Assembly (NCBI GenBank): GCA_022651245.1
Contig: JALCQM010000007.1
Coordinates: forward strand, 1 to 64,000
Reading direction: 5' to 3'
Origin: Lactobacillus sp.
GTDB lineage: Bacteria > Bacillota > Bacilli > Lactobacillales > Lactobacillaceae
Length of the DNA stretch: 64,000 nucleotides
A model generated the notes under the pieces. It ran no database searches. It had not been told where the DNA came from and was given only the letters and a program-made list of their open reading frames with translations. Positions 59,096 to 64,000 of this stretch are shown in pieces. The position numbers were made by a program, and so were the translations under genes. Each line of letters begins with the position of its first letter. The first letter of the stretch is position 1.

Positions 59096-59143
59096 AATAC
59101 CGCCTCCATTTCTAACTTCATTATACCGCCAAGTGCGGGTTAA

Positions 59144-59170
59144 GAAAACGCCCCAGCAGAAGCTGAGGCG
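59144..59170 (-). terminator. terminator of the proline iminopeptidase-like gene
   Basis: Minus strand CGCCTCAGC-TTCT-GCTGGGGCG followed by TTTTC. Confidence 0.75.
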
Positions 59171-59178
59171 ATTCTTAA

Positions 59179-60081
59179 TTAATCATTGAAGTTGCCAGTT
59201 TCGACGTCTTGGATGAATTGCTTCAAGTGGGCGAAGTAAACCGGTGCATTGTCGATCATATGGTGATGACCACCGTCAGGCGTTGTGACTAAGCGCGCGT
59301 GGGGGATGACTTCTGCCATCCGTTGTGCGGACTTCATCGGCATGGTTTCGTGTTCGCCGAAGGTCAACAAGGTGGGCACGGTGATCTTGTGGATCTCTTT
59401 GGAGATGTCCCAGTCTTTGAGCTTGCCGGTGACGACGAATTCGTTATCGCCTTGAAAAGCGTTGTAAACGGGTGTCGCCATGGTCGAGATCAAGTGGCTG
59501 ATCGCTTTAGGTTGCTTGCGGTCAACGTAACCGGCATTGAGAACGTCGACGTATTTTTGATACTGCGCATCGTCCCACTTGCCTTCTTTTTCGATCTTCT
59601 TCATGTATTTGACGGCTGAAGGTGGCAACGCCTCTTCACGGCATAAGTTGACGTGTTCGAGGTATTCGTTGATGTTGTCGACCATGCTGGAGACGATCGC
59701 CCCTTTGAGGTGTTGCCCGTACTTCAAGGCGTACAGTTGCACCAAGGCACCGCCCCAGCTTTGACCGATCAGGTAGAAGTTATCGAGACCCAGCTTTTTG
59801 CGAACTTCTTCGACTTCATCCAAAAAGTAATCGGTGGTGAGGTACTTTTGGTTCTCTGGGTCAGAATAGTCGGGCTGGTCGGAGTAAAAGCTCCCCAGCT
59901 GGTCGTACATATGGACTTGAACGCCGAGATCGGCGAGTTCTTCTCCGAAGTTCTCCCAGTATTCATGGGTGCCGCCCGGGCCGCCATGAAGGCAAAGCAG
60001 ATGGATGTCACCGGAGCCTTGCGTGTTGGTCCATAAGTGATAGCCGTTGTCCAAGGTCAAGATCGTCGTTCCTTGTTTCAT
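59179..60081 (-). CDS. pip: proline iminopeptidase-family alpha/beta hydrolase
   Basis: A 300-residue cytosolic alpha/beta hydrolase (peptidase S33). LCLHGGPGG.HEYWENF (about 29-45) forms the oxyanion region, GQSWGG (Ser about 106) is the nucleophile elbow, an Asp follows near 240, and the catalytic His is in DGGHHHMIDN (about 270-279). It should remove N-terminal proline from peptides, an activity typical of dairy lactobacilli. ATG 60081 follows a moderate GGTGAT site. It lies downstream of the KefB-type gene, 46 bases apart, and may be read from there. Confidence 0.9.
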   Translation of the reverse strand: MKQGTTILTLDNGYHLWTNTQGSGDIHLLCLHGGPGGTHEYWENFGEELADLGVQVHMYDQLGSFYSDQPDYSDPENQKYLTTDYFLDEVEEVRKKLGLDNFYLIGQSWGGALVQLYALKYGQHLKGAIVSSMVDNINEYLEHVNLCREEALPPSAVKYMKKIEKEGKWDDAQYQKYVDVLNAGYVDRKQPKAISHLISTMATPVYNAFQGDNEFVVTGKLKDWDISKEIHKITVPTLLTFGEHETMPMKSAQRMAEVIPHARLVTTPDGGHHHMIDNAPVYFAHLKQFIQDVETGNFND

Positions 60082-60127
60082 GTTGATCACCACTTTCTAT
60101 AATTGCTTTTATTGTAGCACGTACCGC

Positions 60128-61948
60128 TTAGTTGAGCTTTTCCATTTGCTGACGGATCTCGGCCACAGCACTTTTATCGCCAGAAAAAATGATGTGATCG
60201 CCCAAATGAATCTGAGTATCCCCATGCGGCGCGATGAAATGCTTGTCACGGTAGATCTGGCTGATCGTGATCTCATCGACGAACGGCAAGCTCTTGACTT
60301 CCATGCCGGTGAAGCGGCGATTATGCACGGTGATTTCGAAGATGCCGGCCTTGGTATCGTCCAAGATCTTCAAGGTCGACGGACTTTCGATCAAGGAGCG
60401 CAAAAGCGATATCGAAGCGTCGATGGTGCTGTAGACTTCGACACCGGCGTCGCGAAGCTCATCGTAACGCGGATTTTGCACGTTTTTGGATTCGAAGCGG
60501 GCGATGATGCGCGGTACCTTGGCGGCCAGCGCCCATTGCGCCAGCTCGAAATTCTTGTCGTGGTCAAAATACGCCAGCATCACGATGTCGGCGTCGTACG
60601 CCCCGGCTTCCATCAAAGCGCCTTGCGAAAAGGCTGGCATCAACTTGACATTGGCTTCGGAATTGTAGGTCCGATACTTTTCTGGGTCGTCGGTGAACAT
60701 GGTGATCTCATACAAGCCGGAAGCGAGTTGTTGCGCGATCGGCACGGTCAAGATGTTGGTGCCGATGAAGTGGACCACTGTTTTCTTGAAGTCGTCTTTT
60801 TCTGCGCGGTAGAAGCGGTTGAATAGGATCGGGCTGAAAATACAGGTGATGATTGCGGCCAAGGTGAAGGCGCCGGATTGTTGGGTGGTGATGATCCCCA
60901 ACGAGCGGCCGATGGTCAGTGCTGGGACGACTAAGGTGATGGTTGTCGACACCAGGAAGGTCCCGGCGAGCGCGTTTTCTTTGCGGAAACGCAGGCGCAA
61001 TAGTACCATCAGCAGGGCTTTGGCGAGGAAGAACCCGATGAGCAGCAGCGGGATCAAGGCGAGACTTTGCGGATCCGAGAGTAATTGCTTCAAGTCGATT
61101 TTGGCCCCGGTCATGATGAAGAAGATCGGGATGAAGAAGCCGTAACCGAGGCTGGTCAGCTTATCTTGCGTCTCTTCACGTGGACGCAGGAGTTTCATCA
61201 CGATCCCGGCTAAGAAGGCGCCGAGAATATTTTCTGCGCCAACGGTTTCGGCGACGGTGACGAGCGTGATGATCAAGAAGAAAGCCAGGCGGATATCCAG
61301 TTGCGTGGTCGACTTATCGATGCGGGCGAAGAACTGATACGGGCGGCGAAACCGCATCAATAAGAAGATCGCCACAGCAAAAATCGCCAAGAGCCACCAG
61401 ACGCTTTTGCTTGAGGAGCCGTTGATCGAGGCGTAAACCGTCAGCGACAGCAGGGGCAAGACTTCTCCCAGCGCGGCGATCAGCAAGATAGTTTGCCCAA
61501 AAGGCTTGGAGAGTAATTCTTTTTCCTTCAACGCCGCGATCACGACCCCTAGCGCAACTGTGCCATACACGATCGTAGCGAAAACAGCGTGGGTGAACAG
61601 GCCCGTGAGTTGCAAGACGAAAGCAAAGGCTCCTGCCATGGCAATGATGCTGGCGTAGCTGATGATCGCTAGCTTAGCCGGGCCAATCTGCGTCGCATTT
61701 TTTTGCGGCTTGAATAGGCTGAAGTCGATTTCCATCCCCGAAAGAAACATCAACACAATCACGCCAAGGCTGGAGAGTTCGGCTAAGACGTCGTTGTTTG
61801 TGACGACGCCCAGCAAACTCTTGCCCAAAACGATTCCGGTCACGATTTCGGCAACCGCCGTCGGGGTGCTGGTGATCTTGAACTTAGCCATGACCAAAGG
61901 AATGGCCAAGGCCGCAAACAAGACGATCAGTAACGATAAACTTTCCAT
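60128..61948 (-). CDS. CPA2/KefB-type cation:proton antiporter with RCK domain
   Basis: A 606-residue protein with about twelve hydrophobic segments (residues 1-385) of the CPA2 monovalent cation:proton antiporter family, then a TrkA-N/RCK nucleotide-binding domain (about 390-515) and a TrkA-C domain (about 525-606). The antiporter core segment LGVIVLMFLSGMEIDFSLF and ENILGAFLAGIVM are clear. The RCK Rossmann motif (usually GxGxxG) reads HFIGTNILTVPIAQQL, degenerate, so nucleotide binding may be altered. GGAGGTG lies upstream of ATG 61948. Confidence 0.9.
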   Translation of the reverse strand: MESLSLLIVLFAALAIPLVMAKFKITSTPTAVAEIVTGIVLGKSLLGVVTNNDVLAELSSLGVIVLMFLSGMEIDFSLFKPQKNATQIGPAKLAIISYASIIAMAGAFAFVLQLTGLFTHAVFATIVYGTVALGVVIAALKEKELLSKPFGQTILLIAALGEVLPLLSLTVYASINGSSSKSVWWLLAIFAVAIFLLMRFRRPYQFFARIDKSTTQLDIRLAFFLIITLVTVAETVGAENILGAFLAGIVMKLLRPREETQDKLTSLGYGFFIPIFFIMTGAKIDLKQLLSDPQSLALIPLLLIGFFLAKALLMVLLRLRFRKENALAGTFLVSTTITLVVPALTIGRSLGIITTQQSGAFTLAAIITCIFSPILFNRFYRAEKDDFKKTVVHFIGTNILTVPIAQQLASGLYEITMFTDDPEKYRTYNSEANVKLMPAFSQGALMEAGAYDADIVMLAYFDHDKNFELAQWALAAKVPRIIARFESKNVQNPRYDELRDAGVEVYSTIDASISLLRSLIESPSTLKILDDTKAGIFEITVHNRRFTGMEVKSLPFVDEITISQIYRDKHFIAPHGDTQIHLGDHIIFSGDKSAVAEIRQQMEKLN

Positions 61949-62007
61949 GAGACACCTCCATGCATTCTAGGATAAGATACCGCAAAATGCTGGAAAACAA
62001 CAGACCA

Positions 62008-62218
62008 AGAGCGAATCAACCAGAGCGAAGCAAGGCGGTTTTAGCAATGTGTGTAAGGCGGCCTGGGTGCGTCGCGGCACGCGGCGTGACCGGGACGACT
62101 TACACGCAATTGCGTTGGCTTGCGTAGCTCGACGATGGAAGAAAAGTGACCACATCCCGGCACTTTTCGTCGAGTTACGTCCCCCATAACCGCGCCACTT
62201 CGCTCTGGTATTCGCTCT
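62008..62218. repeat. 211-bp structured inverted-repeat element
   Basis: The arms AGAGCGAAT..CCAGAGCGAAG..GGCGGTT (62008-62040) and AACCGC..CTTCGCTCTGG..ATTCGCTCT (62188-62218) are complementary with short internal loops. Inside are two further hairpins: GTGTAAG/CTTACAC with a GC-rich inner stem, and CTCGAC..AAAAGTG/CACTTTT..GTCGAG. The whole can fold as a three-way junction on either strand. No promoter is obvious. An open frame across it on the minus strand looks spurious. Confidence 0.7.
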
Positions 62219-62223
62219 GTATA

Positions 62224-62252
62224 TTGTGAAACTGCGGGAAAAGTGGTACCAT
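62224..62252 (+). promoter_or_regulatory. promoter of helD
   Basis: TTGTGA (62224-62229) and TACCAT (62247-62252), 17 bases apart, directly after the inverted-repeat element. Confidence 0.55.
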
Positions 62253-62294
62253 ATTAAAACGATTATTTTGTCGCGATTAAGGGGGAGGCAGCCT

Positions 62295-64000
62295 GTGGCA
62301 GATTTGGAGCAACAATTCGAACAGACCCATCTTGACGGCATCATGGATGAGCTTGGCCAAGCCGATAAGCGCTTGAGTGCCGAGATCGACCGGACTAAGG
62401 CCGAACAGAGATCATTGAACCAGAATTTCTTCAGTGATTTTTCGATCAACTTAACGAACGATGCTGAAACCATCGAAACCGCGGCTAGTATCCAGCAACA
62501 ACAACAGATGCTGGATGAACGGGCGAATTCTTGGCAACAGTCTAGCGCGCAATTGAAGACGGTCCGCCGCTTGCGGCAGAACCCGTATTTTGCGCGGATT
62601 GATTTTCAAGAAGGGCAGGAGAAACCCGAGACGATCTATATCGGCTTGGGGTCGTTCACGAACGCGCAAGGCAAGTTTTTGATCTATGACTGGCGCGCGC
62701 CAATCAGTTCGATCTATTACGATGGTGGCTTAGGTAAGGTTACGTACCAGACGCCTGATGGTCCGCAAACGGTGCAGGTCAACTTGAAGCGGCAGTTCGT
62801 GATCGCGAATGGCCAGATCCAGACGATGTTTGATACCACCGAGACGATCGGTGATCAGATGCTGCTCGAGGTGTTGGGGGAGAAGTCCGACACCCAAATG
62901 AAGAGTATCGTCACCACCATCCAGCGCGAACAAAACCAGATCATCCGCGACACCTCGGCAGAGTTACTCTTCGTCCAAGGGGCGGCGGGTTCTGGGAAAA
63001 CGTCTGCGGTGTTGCAGCGCGTCGCTTACTTGCTGTATCGCTATCGCGGGAACTTGAACGCCAGCCAGGTGATCATGTTCAGCCCGAACCAGTTGTTCTC
63101 TGATTACATCGGCAACGTGTTGCCAGAGCTTGGCGAGCAAAATATGGTCCAGTTCACGTTCTACCAATACGTGACGCGGCGGGTGCCGAACATCGACGTG
63201 CAAGACTTGTTCTCACAATTCGAAGTCGTGCAGACGCCGGCGCAAAAACAAGTGGCGAAACTCAAAGGCAGTCTGGCATTTTTTGACGCGACCAAGGCCT
63301 ATGCGACCAGCTTGGAACGCAGCGGAATGAAGTTCCGTGACATCCGCTTCCGTGATACCGTCTTCTTCTCCAAGCACCGTATCCAAGAGATCTTCTACAG
63401 CTTCAACGAAAACTACCATTTGGGCAACCGCTTGAGTGCGACCAAGGAGCGCCTGATCAGCATGCTCAATCGCAAGGTCGAGTCGACGATGAAGGCTAAG
63501 TGGGTCCAAGAAGAAGTGGAAGACCTGTCGGCTGAAAAGATTCGCGAACTGCAAGCGAACGGTCCCGCAGAATTCAAGAACTCTGACGACGAGTACCGTT
63601 TCTTCGCCCGCAAGATCGTGATGGATGCCTTCAAGTCGGTCCAACAAGCGATCGTGCGTAATCATTTTCTCAACACTCGCGGCCAATACCTGGCCTTCTT
63701 GAAGACTGCCGGTAAGTTCGTTGATTTGTCGGCTTTTGGGTTGGATGAAGCAGCGTGGCAAGCAGACGTTGAGACGTTCTTAGGCGCGTTCAAAAAGCGC
63801 CAGCTGGCGATGGCCGATGCGACGCCGTACCTGTACCTGTACGACTTGATGACTGGGCGCCACGGCGAGCGGAACATGCGCTACGTCTTCATTGATGAAA
63901 TTCAAGACTACACGCCGTTTCAGCTGGCGTATTTGCGAACCAGCTTCCCGAAGGCCAAGTTCACGTTGTTAGGAGACTTGAACCAAGCCATTTTCACCAA
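62295..64000 (+). CDS. helD: HelD-type RNA polymerase recycling ATPase (3' end outside the window)
   Basis: The first 568 codons of a UvrD/Rep-superfamily ATPase. The N-terminal coiled coil (about 1-75) that enters the RNA polymerase secondary channel in HelD is present, followed by GLGSFTNAQGKFLIYDWRAPISSIYYD, Walker A GAAGSGKTS (about 230) and motif II FIDEIQDY near the right edge. Proteins with this architecture free stalled RNA polymerase rather than acting as true helicases. The start is GTG 62295 with GGGGGAGG six bases upstream. Truncated only by the window end; no frameshift seen. Confidence 0.92.
   Translation, partial: MADLEQQFEQTHLDGIMDELGQADKRLSAEIDRTKAEQRSLNQNFFSDFSINLTNDAETIETAASIQQQQQMLDERANSWQQSSAQLKTVRRLRQNPYFARIDFQEGQEKPETIYIGLGSFTNAQGKFLIYDWRAPISSIYYDGGLGKVTYQTPDGPQTVQVNLKRQFVIANGQIQTMFDTTETIGDQMLLEVLGEKSDTQMKSIVTTIQREQNQIIRDTSAELLFVQGAAGSGKTSAVLQRVAYLLYRYRGNLNASQVIMFSPNQLFSDYIGNVLPELGEQNMVQFTFYQYVTRRVPNIDVQDLFSQFEVVQTPAQKQVAKLKGSLAFFDATKAYATSLERSGMKFRDIRFRDTVFFSKHRIQEIFYSFNENYHLGNRLSATKERLISMLNRKVESTMKAKWVQEEVEDLSAEKIRELQANGPAEFKNSDDEYRFFARKIVMDAFKSVQQAIVRNHFLNTRGQYLAFLKTAGKFVDLSAFGLDEAAWQADVETFLGAFKKRQLAMADATPYLYLYDLMTGRHGERNMRYVFIDEIQDYTPFQLAYLRTSFPKAKFTLLGDLNQAIFT

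Noticed and set aside
61967-62473. 168-codon minus-strand open frame
   Set aside because: It runs across the inverted-repeat element and into helD antisense, with basic low-complexity translation and no ribosome site.

Overview
The window reads as the chromosome of a fairly GC-rich lactic acid bacterium of the family Lactobacillaceae. Support comes from the protein families (ClpL with a CIRCE element, class III fructose bisphosphatase, PcsB-like hydrolases, HelD, QueT with a preQ1-II riboswitch, DUF4767-type lipoprotein), the strong GGAGG ribosome binding sites and U-tailed intrinsic terminators. A Lacticaseibacillus- or Schleiferilactobacillus-like host is my inference; the genus cannot be fixed from this sequence alone. 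No rRNA, tRNA, prophage or CRISPR array was seen. The last gene (helD) runs off the right edge.

Layout. 0.1-6.4 kb: a small membrane protein, an amino-acid permease, and a GH65 disaccharide phosphorylase - beta-phosphoglucomutase - HAD phosphatase operon. 6.5-14.6 kb: yaaA, ilvD with a SufT-like Fe-S factor, ppdK with a cre box, a CcpN-like regulator, a TauE-type exporter and a histidine phosphatase. 14.6-20.4 kb: an ABC transporter locus with three paralogous substrate-binding lipoproteins, one permease and one ATPase. Each binding protein has its own promoter, a short aromatic leader peptide (Tyr, Tyr, Phe) and a tandem-terminator attenuator. 20.4-27.3 kb: a DUF2829/Tad2-like protein with an SDR, riboswitch-controlled queT, clpL behind CIRCE plus a terminator-containing leader, fbp and yitT. 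27.3-41.2 kb: ilvE, an ArsR regulator, two VIT-family transporters behind a PerR-like box, T-box tyrS, two PcsB-like cell-wall hydrolases behind WalR boxes, small conserved proteins, a Fur-family regulator and a glutamine-type ABC transporter. 41.2-45.1 kb: a ~500-nt highly structured RNA gene candidate on the minus strand, hflX, and a solitary IS200/IS605-type TnpB with a probable omega-RNA region. 45.2-64 kb: an iron-siderophore uptake operon with a flavodoxin-like gene that looks frameshifted, an APC permease, a BceAB-type exporter, an LPxTG surface protein with 12-residue repeats, lipoproteins, a proline iminopeptidase-like hydrolase, a KefB/CPA2 antiporter, a 211-bp structured inverted-repeat element, and helD.

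How it works together. Several carbon and stress circuits are visible: cre boxes at ppdK and (weaker) fbp fit catabolite control of gluconeogenic enzymes; CIRCE/HrcA controls clpL; WalRK-type boxes drive the two wall hydrolases; PerR/Fur-type boxes fit metal storage genes. The locus is unusually rich in RNA control: T-box, preQ1-II switch, three leader-peptide attenuators, the clpL leader and two large structured elements. The most novel items are the Tyr/Tyr/Phe leader-peptide attenuator family and the ~500-nt RNA at 41.23-41.73 kb.
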